Source: Verrucomicrobiaceae bacterium (lineage in GTDB: Bacteria; Verrucomicrobiota; Verrucomicrobiae; Verrucomicrobiales; Akkermansiaceae). Taken from it: a stretch of DNA of 6,416 bases. The position numbers and the translations under genes were made by a program. Shown here one piece after another: positions 1 to 6,416 of the stretch (the stretch's first letter is position 1; every line of letters starts with the position of its first letter). The notes beneath the pieces were generated by a model. The model worked only from the letters and a program-made list of their open reading frames with translations. It did no database searches and had not been told where the DNA came from. The stretch is taken from contig CANBTO010000302.1 in assembly GCA_947372405.1 (NCBI GenBank), positions 1 to 6,416 of the forward strand. Reading direction: 5' to 3'.

Positions 1-2568
1 GGTCATCGCCGTGGACCTGCTCAGCAGGCTGTGCCACTGGAACTGCGAATGGCTGCGTGTTGGAAATCCGGCCAGCGCGCCATGTTTCGGGTTGCAATGA
101 ATTCCCATTGGGCGCGGCAGGTGGGGAAAGAGACCGCGCCCCCAGAAGACGGTATAGAATGTGCACGGCACGGGATTGGCCAGCGACCCGGCGTCCGCAT
201 TCAACAACACACTGCCGCCATTCTCCAGTTTCTCGCGAACATCACGCGTCCACTTGTCTGTGAAGGTCACGCCCTCTGGAATGGAAACATTGGTTTGTGC
301 CGGGAAAACCCAAAACGACCACTCGTTCATCACCCCGGTGTCAGCCATGCGCAGGGAAAAGATCATTTCCTTTGCTTCAGTGACGTCCGGCAGCTTGGCC
401 TCGATTTTTCCCAGCGCCGTCAAACCGCCGGTGACCAGCGTGTGGGTTCCGAGATCCCCCTCTAACAAAATCTTGCCGGAGCGATCCGCGATGCTCCAGT
501 TCCAGCGGCTGCCTTCGATGTCCGTCGGGCCGTGATGGCGCACCATGGCATCCGCCACGAAGCTGCCGCCGCCGATGATTTCGTCGTCCCTGATGGCAGC
601 CAGCGCGACGGTCTCGGAGCAGAACCGGCGGAAGTGCTCCGGCGTGATCAATCCCTTGGAATCGCCCATGGCATCGAGCATGCCGATCAGGGCGATGCCT
701 TCACCGGGGTAATCCATCAGTCCGTTCAGGTGGAAGCCATCCAGCGACGGCGTGCGCAGCATGGCCTCGATCTCAGTCTTGTAGAGCAGCACCTGGAGCG
801 CTCCGGATGCCTTGGCAAACTCCGGCCCTCGACTGGCCGGGTAGAATCGCTCGAACCGTTTCCGGATCATGTCGATGTAATGCGCCTTGAGCGGACCGGT
901 GTATTTCTTCTCGTCGAACCACGAGTAGAAGTCCGGGAAACTCGTGTATTGGCCGATTTCGTGGGCGATGAACGGACGTTCCACAGGGCCCACGGTTCGC
1001 TCGAAATCAATCGTCAAGCTCCCTGGGTTGGTTTGATCGATGCCACGAGCGGGGCCGCCAACCGCATCGGCGCCGACGTAGAAATCGTCATTGCGGGCAG
1101 GTTGAAATGGATGGGACGTGGCAGTATAGAGGTGGCGCTTGTCGCGTGCCCGCCATTCCTCGACCAAATGCTGGATGAATAGCTCCTGCCCCGGACTCAA
1201 TTCATTGCCGGTGGACATCATGACGAATGACGGATGGTTGCCATAAGCATCCAGAATGCGCTCGGATTCATCACGAATGAAGGCAGCGCGTTCGGGGAGT
1301 CGGCCAACGCCGCCGTTGCCGTCCCACAACGGGGTTTCCACATGGACGAGCATGCCAAGCTCGTCGGCGGCTTCGAACGCAGCCTCGGGCGGGCACCATG
1401 AATGGAAGCGCATGCAGTTGAGTCCGTAATCCTTGTGCTTCTGCAAAAACACCAGCCACTCCGCTTTGGTCATCGGCGGATAGGCGGTCTTGGGGTGGAT
1501 GCAGTTGTCCTGGTTGCCGCGAAGGAATACCGTGCGCCCGTTCAGCTTGAGCTGTTTGCCCTCCGCCACGAACTTGCGCAGACCGAATGTCTCACGACGG
1601 TTGTCGCCGTAGTTCTCTCCCTTGGCCCCGGTGCCCTTCAACGAAACGTCCAACTGATAGAGATTCGGCGAAAATTCATCCCATATCTTGGCACCTTCTC
1701 CGAATGGCAGTAGCAAATCAACGCGGGTCAGGGCGCGTCGCTCGTAATAAGGACCACTGAGTTCTCCAAGAATTGGCGACAAGGGATCACTCGAGGACCG
1801 TTCGTTTTCAGCCTTGGTCCGGAATCCGGCTGAAACGGCAGGCATCGAATGGTCGCCGCATGATGCCGATACCTCGACCGCGCCCGACACCGCGCCGACC
1901 TGGCTGCGCACCCAGGCGGTGACCCGGGTTTGCCTTTTGTCGAGCTCCGGATGCGCCTCCACCCGCTCGATCCATACTGGATCGGTGGCTTGCAGTTCGA
2001 TGCGGCCGATCACGCCGTTCCAGTTGCCCTGGCTTTCCTCGGTGAGCGACATCGCCCACATCCGCGACCAGCCGCCTTCATGGCCGACGTTGATCTTGAG
2101 CCGGTTGTCGATACACAGCGTCAGCCGGTGCCTCCCGGGTGTTAGATAGTCGGTCAGGTCGAAACGATGCGGAGCACAGAGGCTGTCCTGCATGCCGATG
2201 AAGTCGCCATCGAGCCACAGCCGGGTTTCCCACATCGCGCGTTCGAGAAACAGGACGACGCGCTTGCCCCGCCAGGCTTCGGGGATTTCGACCGTTTTCT
2301 GATACCACGCCGGGCCAACATACCGGTGTTCGCGTGTCAGTCGCACGGGATCCGGCGCCGACTTCACCCCGAAACCTGCCTCATCCGTCGAGCCAGGCAA
2401 CGGAATCCTGTCCTTCAGATCCTTCTCAAACCAGTGCTCACGGAGACCTGATTTCTGAGTGTCCAGTTGAAACGACCACTCGCCGCGAAGGTCCATTACG
2501 TCCCCCGAGGCCTGGCTGATAGAAATCGAGAGCAGGAGGGCCGATAGGGCTGGAATCCATTGTTTCAT
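1..2568 (-). CDS. Glycoside hydrolase family 2 protein (beta-galactosidase-like), 3'-truncated by window edge
   Basis: From the ATG at 2568 the frame stays open for exactly 856 codons to the left edge, with no stop. Residues 1-20 are a signal peptide (MKQWIPALSALLLSISISQA), so it acts outside the cytoplasm. Domains in order: GH2 sugar-binding jelly roll about 26-195 (DLRGEWSFQLD; FLERAMWETRLWLDG); Ig-like domain about 199-325; TIM barrel about 335-640. The barrel carries FLRGNQDNC (Arg350), MRFHSWCPPEAAFEAADELG (Arg387, His389), the predicted acid/base in GNELSPGQE (Asn455-Glu456), and the predicted nucleophile in HEIGQY (Glu537). GFHLNGLMDYPGEG starts at 611. The C-terminal part has NEWSFWVFP (748-756), an LENGGSVLL segment, and MGIHCNPKHGALAGFP before FQW at 843-845, which matches the tail of a large environmental GH2 subgroup; I estimate about 100 residues are missing. 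The glycosidic bond cleaved cannot be assigned. No Shine-Dalgarno precedes the ATG; the upstream ATG at 2602-2600 is out of frame and soon stops. Confidence 0.93.
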   Translation of the reverse strand, partial: MKQWIPALSALLLSISISQASGDVMDLRGEWSFQLDTQKSGLREHWFEKDLKDRIPLPGSTDEAGFGVKSAPDPVRLTREHRYVGPAWYQKTVEIPEAWRGKRVVLFLERAMWETRLWLDGDFIGMQDSLCAPHRFDLTDYLTPGRHRLTLCIDNRLKINVGHEGGWSRMWAMSLTEESQGNWNGVIGRIELQATDPVWIERVEAHPELDKRQTRVTAWVRSQVGAVSGAVEVSASCGDHSMPAVSAGFRTKAENERSSSDPLSPILGELSGPYYERRALTRVDLLLPFGEGAKIWDEFSPNLYQLDVSLKGTGAKGENYGDNRRETFGLRKFVAEGKQLKLNGRTVFLRGNQDNCIHPKTAYPPMTKAEWLVFLQKHKDYGLNCMRFHSWCPPEAAFEAADELGMLVHVETPLWDGNGGVGRLPERAAFIRDESERILDAYGNHPSFVMMSTGNELSPGQELFIQHLVEEWRARDKRHLYTATSHPFQPARNDDFYVGADAVGGPARGIDQTNPGSLTIDFERTVGPVERPFIAHEIGQYTSFPDFYSWFDEKKYTGPLKAHYIDMIRKRFERFYPASRGPEFAKASGALQVLLYKTEIEAMLRTPSLDGFHLNGLMDYPGEGIALIGMLDAMGDSKGLITPEHFRRFCSETVALAAIRDDEIIGGGSFVADAMVRHHGPTDIEGSRWNWSIADRSGKILLEGDLGTHTLVTGGLTALGKIEAKLPDVTEAKEMIFSLRMADTGVMNEWSFWVFPAQTNVSIPEGVTFTDKWTRDVREKLENGGSVLLNADAGSLANPVPCTFYTVFWGRGLFPHLPRPMGIHCNPKHGALAGFPTRSHSQFQWHSLLSRSTAMT

Positions 2569-2603
2569 GATAGGCGGGAATCCGGGTTGTGATCGTTGGC
2601 CAT

Positions 2604-2629
2604 CCTGGCGCGATTCCGGTATCGCCAGG
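2604..2629 (-). other. Intergenic hairpin between esterase and GH2 genes
   Basis: In the 115-base gap, read on the minus strand, CCTGGCG is followed 12 bases later by its exact reverse complement CGCCAGG, giving a 7-bp GC-rich stem. The inner bases GAT/ATC could extend the stem if a CG bulge is allowed. No T-run follows, so it is not a standard intrinsic terminator. It could slow polymerase, protect the 3' end of a processed transcript, lower expression of the downstream gene, or be chance. I saw no convincing sigma-70-type promoter boxes in the rest of the gap (2569-2683), so genes 2 and 3 may still share a transcript. Confidence 0.4.
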
Positions 2630-2683
2630 GAGAAACAGTTCACTTGGACGACATGTCGAAACCTCGGGTTTTGTTCATGATCT

Positions 2684-4231
2684 TCATTTTGATTGGGGTT
2701 CCTGCTCTGTCATGAGCTTCCAATCATCCGTGCGGAAAAGCGAGGTCGGCAGGCCATCGTCATTCACCAGATTGGCACCCACGGGATTTGCCGCCCAAGC
2801 ATAACGCACCGCCACGGGTTGCGGCACATCCTTGTTGGATACGACCACTGTTTCGCCATCGATGACGGCGTCCGCCCAGTGCCATTTCCGTTCCGCTCCG
2901 GCGATTTCGAAGCGCTTCAGCGGACCGCCGTCGCGACTCTTGAGGCCCTTGGCGTGATCCAACTCAATCCGCACGGTGCTTCCCTCTAACTTCGAGTCCT
3001 TGTAAATGGGCCCGGAGATACAAAAGCCGGTTTTGCCGTAGTCCTTTGCCAGCGCCCAGCGGGCGAGGCGATCTCCGACATCTTTTTTGTTAGTCGGATG
3101 GACATCCTCAGCCATGCCAATGTCGTTGATCACCGCCATGCCGGTTTTGGGCAGGGAAAGGGCCAGGCGTTGGGCATTCTGTAACTCGGCCCATTCGTCC
3201 GGAATACCCGGCTCGGTGCTGGGTTCCTTGAAATTCGCCAATTGGACAAAGTAGAAGGGGAAGTCATTCTTCCACAGGCACCGCCAATCTTCGATCAACT
3301 GCGGAAAGATCGTCTCATACTGCTTCGCGCGGCTGGCGTTGGACTCCCCTTGATACCAGATCGCACCTTTCATGGCGTAGCCCACCCAGGCATGGATCAT
3401 GCCGTTGTAGAGCGCGGAGGGAGCGTCTTCCTCAAGCGCAGGCGAATACGGCATCTGCGGTCTGCGCCGGCGGCTAACAGGTGCGCCGCTGGCCATGGCG
3501 GCCTTGAAAGCCGCCGTGAGTTGCGGTTCCTGCTCTTTGAATTTCCTCACCTCCTCATCCATCGCGTGTACCAGCGAGGCCCCTTCCGGCTTCGCAAGCA
3601 GGCCCTCACGGCTGGTAAAAGCCTCCACGGGTTTGCCAGGGAAAACCGGACGAATGATGCCAATCGGCACGCCCAACTCCTGATGCAAGCGGAGAGCGAA
3701 ATAATAACCCACGGCTGAGAATTCTCCGGCTGTCGATGGGGAGCACACCGCCCAAGAACCACCGGCCTTGCGTTGCGGCAAATCGTGTGGCTTGCCATTG
3801 GCGAGGAACATCCGGATACCGGGATAGTCAGCCGCAGCCGCATCTTCCTTGCCATGTTCGGAACCGGCAAGAGGTCGCTGCATGTTCGATTGACCGGAAG
3901 CCATCCAGACCTCACCTACCAGCAGATCCCGCACCTCGACCGTGCCGCTCGAGTCCCAGATCACCGTCATGTTTCGACCGGTCCCGTTGGCTGCTAGACT
4001 TTTCAGTTCCATCCTCCACTCGCCGTTCTGATCGACCTTCCCCGCTAACTTCTGTCCTGCGAACTCGAGGTTGACAGTTTCCCCCGGGCTGCCCCAACCC
4101 CACACGGGAACGACTGTTCCCTGCTGAAAAACCCCGTGATCACTGAACATCCGCGGCAGTTCCACCGCGTTGGAACTCAAAACGATTGCTCCGTAAACCA
4201 GCGCTGTTTTCAAAGTGATTGTTGGTTCCAT
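2684..4231 (-). CDS. Sialate O-acetylesterase-family (SASA, SGNH-type) carbohydrate esterase
   Basis: This complete 515-residue protein probably removes O-acetyl groups from sugars (sialic acid or, commonly in environmental bacteria, acetylated plant or algal polysaccharide) in the periplasm or outside the cell. Residues 1-22 form a plausible signal peptide (one Lys, then TALVYGAIVLSSNA). Residues 24-105 are the small N-terminal beta domain typical of the family (LPRMFSDHGVFQQG, then VPVWGWGSPGETV). The SGNH core follows: GEVWMASGQSNM with the predicted nucleophile Ser115; the second block around 190-207, where Gly199 is kept but the usual WGGT is FPGK; LYNGMIHAWVGYAMKGAIWYQGESN at 274-298; and the Asp-x-x-His-like block EDVHPTNKKDVGDRLARWAL, with candidate catalytic Asp376 and His378. 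The C-terminal beta region (about 400-505) ends in the family-like AVRYAWAANPVGANL and LPTSLFRTDDW. Length is normal for bacterial members. All catalytic residues appear present, so activity is expected, but the true substrate is unknown. Confidence 0.93.
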   Translation of the reverse strand: MEPTITLKTALVYGAIVLSSNAVELPRMFSDHGVFQQGTVVPVWGWGSPGETVNLEFAGQKLAGKVDQNGEWRMELKSLAANGTGRNMTVIWDSSGTVEVRDLLVGEVWMASGQSNMQRPLAGSEHGKEDAAAADYPGIRMFLANGKPHDLPQRKAGGSWAVCSPSTAGEFSAVGYYFALRLHQELGVPIGIIRPVFPGKPVEAFTSREGLLAKPEGASLVHAMDEEVRKFKEQEPQLTAAFKAAMASGAPVSRRRRPQMPYSPALEEDAPSALYNGMIHAWVGYAMKGAIWYQGESNASRAKQYETIFPQLIEDWRCLWKNDFPFYFVQLANFKEPSTEPGIPDEWAELQNAQRLALSLPKTGMAVINDIGMAEDVHPTNKKDVGDRLARWALAKDYGKTGFCISGPIYKDSKLEGSTVRIELDHAKGLKSRDGGPLKRFEIAGAERKWHWADAVIDGETVVVSNKDVPQPVAVRYAWAANPVGANLVNDDGLPTSLFRTDDWKLMTEQEPQSK

Positions 4232-4247
4232 CCGTCTGCGGCATGGT
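4232..4247 (-). other. 16-base junction between gene 1 stop and esterase start
   Basis: Only 16 bases separate the TGA of the PDZ/toroid gene from the ATG of the esterase, too short for a separate promoter and terminator. The bases before the ATG (ending CCGCAGACGG) hold no recognisable Shine-Dalgarno sequence. Co-transcription is therefore likely, with translation either coupled to the upstream gene or independent of Shine-Dalgarno pairing. An ATG at 4244-4242 is in a different frame from the esterase and is not its start; the esterase frame meets an in-frame TGA just upstream, so the ATG at 4231 is the only ATG that gives a complete signal peptide. Confidence 0.6.
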
Positions 4248-6416
4248 TCAGTTCAGCTTCTTGAGGCCGTATTGTTTTGCCTCTTCCATGGTGAGCATTT
4301 CTCGGGAAGCCGGAGGGGCGTTCTCGATATCCTCGACCATCTTATCCCACTGTTTCTGGAATTTCCCGACATCGTTGCCCTTGATTTTCGGGAGCACATA
4401 CTTGGCGTTGGCGCCATATCTTGGAAGCACATCCATGAGCAGACGGATCTTGAACCCCGCCTTGCCGTTCGGATCCTCGAGGGTGGCGAAGGCAGCTTCG
4501 ATGCCGCCCTTGATGTTGAGGTTTGCCAGGATCGCAATGCAGTTGGTCTTGGCACCCAGATTGTGGTAGGAGTGATAGGTGAGATCCTTGTCGTCAATGA
4601 TGTATTGAACCTGGTCCGCCACGAGGTGGAAGTCCTCGAGCGGGACCATGGCAATCAATGCCGATCCAGCGATGCGGCCGCTGGTGCGCTTGTGGTCCAT
4701 CAGTTTGTGGGCGACTGCATAGAACAGATTCTTGTCCTTCACGAGTCCGGCCTCATAGGGGTCCTTGCAAAGGGCGTTGATGCCGGCCCCCAACTGCTCG
4801 TCGATCCTGCCAAGTTTGTCGTCCGGCTTGTCGGCCATGACGAGTCTCAGCATGTCCTCGAAATATGGATAGGCGGCCTCCCCATGTCCGCAGAGGGTCG
4901 ATGCTGCCTCCGCCCGCACCGCCATGTCCTCCTTCGGGTCACGCATGATGGAAACGAGATCATTCCGCGCCAGAACGAGCTGTTCTTTCGGGCAGCCGTT
5001 TCCGAAATACCCGATGGCGCCCTGCCGTTGTAGGGGCGTGCCTTTGGCGAGCATGCTTCTGATAGATCCCGTCAAATCATGCTGTCTGGAACGAAGTTCC
5101 GAAACGGCTTCGCCACGCACTTTGGGCATCGGGTGGCCGAAAAGAGCTAACAGTTCATCATTATTCTTGCTCTTGATGTCCATGGTGGCGAGGGCGATGA
5201 CGTCGGCAACATCCCTACCTTTCAGCCAGATCGAGGGGTCGGCATTCTTGCCGGTGATGAACAGCATGTGGCGTCCGAGGCAGTAATTGAGCAGGTGTGA
5301 TCCGGCGTCGCTGAGTCCGCGATAAGAGAATTCGCTCCCCCGGCTTTCGTCATCGTCATAGGTGAAGTTGCCGTCCCAAGTGCGGTTGATCGTGTGCAGC
5401 CAGCGGGTTTCCTTGAAGAACGCTGCGGAGGTTTCCGGGCCGGCGAGGTTGGCCCCGAGACCCGTCCAGAGCTGGTTGAAGTAGTGGCCGGTATGGCCTG
5501 TCTCCATGGTGTTGGTGGCAGCGGCTGCCATTTGGGAAAAGAATGCGGTGCCACGGGTGTTGCCGCGAACAGAAAACGCCACCGCCGCGAGGCCGCTCAT
5601 GCCGTTGTTGTTGTAGGAGCCCGGCTTGGGATCATGCACGCCATAAGGCAGCGTGCCCTTGCCGATGAATTTTTCGTAGAAGGCGTGGGTTTGTTCGATG
5701 CCAGCCTGGACTTCGGGGTCCTTGATGCCGCACTTTTCGGCTAACAACAAGGACAGGAAGCATGGCAGACTCGACTGGTTCATCACGGCGTAGCCGGGGA
5801 GCCGGCCGTGCAACTGGCCGCGGTTGGTCTCGGGATTTGCCACGCGGTGTCCCCAGAGGCCCGCGGCGTCCCTACCTTCCGCGAGGGCCACCGAATAGGT
5901 TTTGAGCGCGGGCAGCACATACTCGTCCCGGGTAAGCAGGAAATACTCGCCTAGCAGCAGGTTCGTGTAACCCCAGCCCCAGATCGCGCTATCCGAGAGA
6001 CTGAGCTTTAAATCCGGCTTCGCCCAAGCTGCGGAGTGGATCACCTTCTTGACCACTTCGACATACTTTGGCTCACCGGTCGCCAGCAGGCCTAGCAGAT
6101 CGATGGGCAGTCCGTGAACGCTGAATTCCGACGACTTGCAGATAGTCTCGGCGGTTAGAGTGATGATGGCATTGGTCTTGGAGCAGTTGTAGGGGGCCGT
6201 GTCGCTGTAGGTGCCCAGTACTTTGAGTTTCAGGTCAACCTTGGCACCATCCTTCAAGGCAAGGGTGAGGATGCCTTTGGCATTTTCGGTTTCCGCCTTG
6301 TCGATGGCGTCGGCCAGTTGCTGGCGGGTGTTGTCCTTGAATGGGGGCCCGCCTGCGGCAACGACCACATCGCCCTCCTTGAGTTTGCCGTCGGCCGGCG
6401 AACCTTGTTCCACCTT
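4248..6416 (-). CDS. PDZ domain / alpha-alpha toroid / HEAT-repeat protein, DUF6288-like, 5'-truncated by window edge
   Basis: The frame is open to the right edge, so the true start and any signal peptide lie outside; 722 residues are visible before the TGA stop (numbered here from the first codon at the edge). Residues 1-68 are the back part of a PDZ domain: VEQGSPADGKLKEGDVVVAAGG is the classic 'GSPA...L..GDVV...GG' core, followed by a helix and a strand ending LKLKVLG. Residues about 70-420 form a helical region rich in W, G and aromatic motifs (SDTAPYNC near 71, DSAIWGWGY near 142, QLHGRLPGY near 201, SYNNNGMSG near 267, ETGHTGHYFNQLW near 305, FSYRGLSDAGSHLL near 363). This resembles the alpha/alpha-toroid fold of DUF6288 proteins. 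Residues about 420-690 are short helical repeats with HEAT-like spacing (HPMPKVRGEAVSEL, DMAVRAEAASTL), and the protein ends in a charged helix. Family assignment is from memory of motif style; no enzymatic activity is established. It is the first visible member of a co-directional trio and is probably exported. Confidence 0.85.
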   Translation of the reverse strand, partial: KVEQGSPADGKLKEGDVVVAAGGPPFKDNTRQQLADAIDKAETENAKGILTLALKDGAKVDLKLKVLGTYSDTAPYNCSKTNAIITLTAETICKSSEFSVHGLPIDLLGLLATGEPKYVEVVKKVIHSAAWAKPDLKLSLSDSAIWGWGYTNLLLGEYFLLTRDEYVLPALKTYSVALAEGRDAAGLWGHRVANPETNRGQLHGRLPGYAVMNQSSLPCFLSLLLAEKCGIKDPEVQAGIEQTHAFYEKFIGKGTLPYGVHDPKPGSYNNNGMSGLAAVAFSVRGNTRGTAFFSQMAAAATNTMETGHTGHYFNQLWTGLGANLAGPETSAAFFKETRWLHTINRTWDGNFTYDDDESRGSEFSYRGLSDAGSHLLNYCLGRHMLFITGKNADPSIWLKGRDVADVIALATMDIKSKNNDELLALFGHPMPKVRGEAVSELRSRQHDLTGSIRSMLAKGTPLQRQGAIGYFGNGCPKEQLVLARNDLVSIMRDPKEDMAVRAEAASTLCGHGEAAYPYFEDMLRLVMADKPDDKLGRIDEQLGAGINALCKDPYEAGLVKDKNLFYAVAHKLMDHKRTSGRIAGSALIAMVPLEDFHLVADQVQYIIDDKDLTYHSYHNLGAKTNCIAILANLNIKGGIEAAFATLEDPNGKAGFKIRLLMDVLPRYGANAKYVLPKIKGNDVGKFQKQWDKMVEDIENAPPASREMLTMEEAKQYGLKKLN

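Noticed and set aside
532..1182. A 216-codon open frame on the plus strand opposite the GH2 gene.
   Set aside because: The minus-strand frame carries GH2 catalytic motifs through this stretch; the plus-strand translation shows no family features.
1808..2059. A possible frameshift or second small gene on the minus strand within the GH2 N-terminal half.
   Set aside because: The GH2 frame is uninterrupted from 2568 to the edge and the codon count matches exactly, so this is only an out-of-frame shadow.
2640..2687. A 15-codon open frame on the minus strand whose ATG overlaps the esterase stop (ATGA).
   Set aside because: The overlap is tempting as translational coupling, but the peptide is very short with no notable features, there is no ribosome binding site, and chance explains it.
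3242..3718. A 158-codon open frame on the plus strand opposite the esterase.
   Set aside because: It is the shadow of the SASA core, including the WYQGESN region, and its translation has no family features.
4215..5033. A 272-codon open frame on the plus strand, antisense to the HEAT-like region.
   Set aside because: It has no recognisable domain or secretion signal and lies fully opposite a convincing gene; long antisense frames are common in GC-rich coding DNA.
3181..5760. Rare TTA leucine codons that seemed always to be followed by G (GTTAG context).
   Set aside because: At least one TTA in the esterase (near 3181) is followed by C, and the CTAAC/GTTAG count in the window is not above what chance would give.

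Overview
The window looks like accessory carbohydrate-degradation DNA from a Gram-negative, probably Verrucomicrobiota (or related Planctomycetota-type) bacterium. The reasons are GC-rich DNA (by eye somewhat above 55%), the lack of Shine-Dalgarno sequences before both visible starts, and three protein types that I associate with exported polysaccharide-degrading gene sets of that superphylum. The lineage is an inference from protein flavour; no marker gene is present.

All real coding sequence is on the minus strand, so the genes read from the right edge to the left. (1) 6416-4248: the 3' part of a gene whose product has a PDZ domain, an alpha/alpha-toroid-like region resembling the uncharacterised DUF6288 proteins, and a C-terminal HEAT-like helical repeat region. 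Its 5' end lies outside the window. (2) 4231-2684: a complete sialate O-acetylesterase-type SGNH esterase with a signal peptide, starting only 16 bases after gene 1. (3) 2568-1: a glycoside hydrolase family 2 protein with a signal peptide, 856 residues visible, running off the left edge before its stop. A 115-base gap containing a 7-bp perfect hairpin separates genes 2 and 3.

The likely joint role is breakdown of a decorated, probably acetylated, polysaccharide or glycoprotein glycan outside the cytoplasm. The esterase would remove acyl groups, the GH2 enzyme would cleave a glycosidic bond, and the PDZ/toroid/HEAT protein would have an unknown binding, scaffolding or catalytic role. The substrate cannot be read from the sequence. 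No RNA genes, mobile elements, CRISPR arrays or origins were seen, and the plus-strand open frames all look like shadows of the minus-strand genes.
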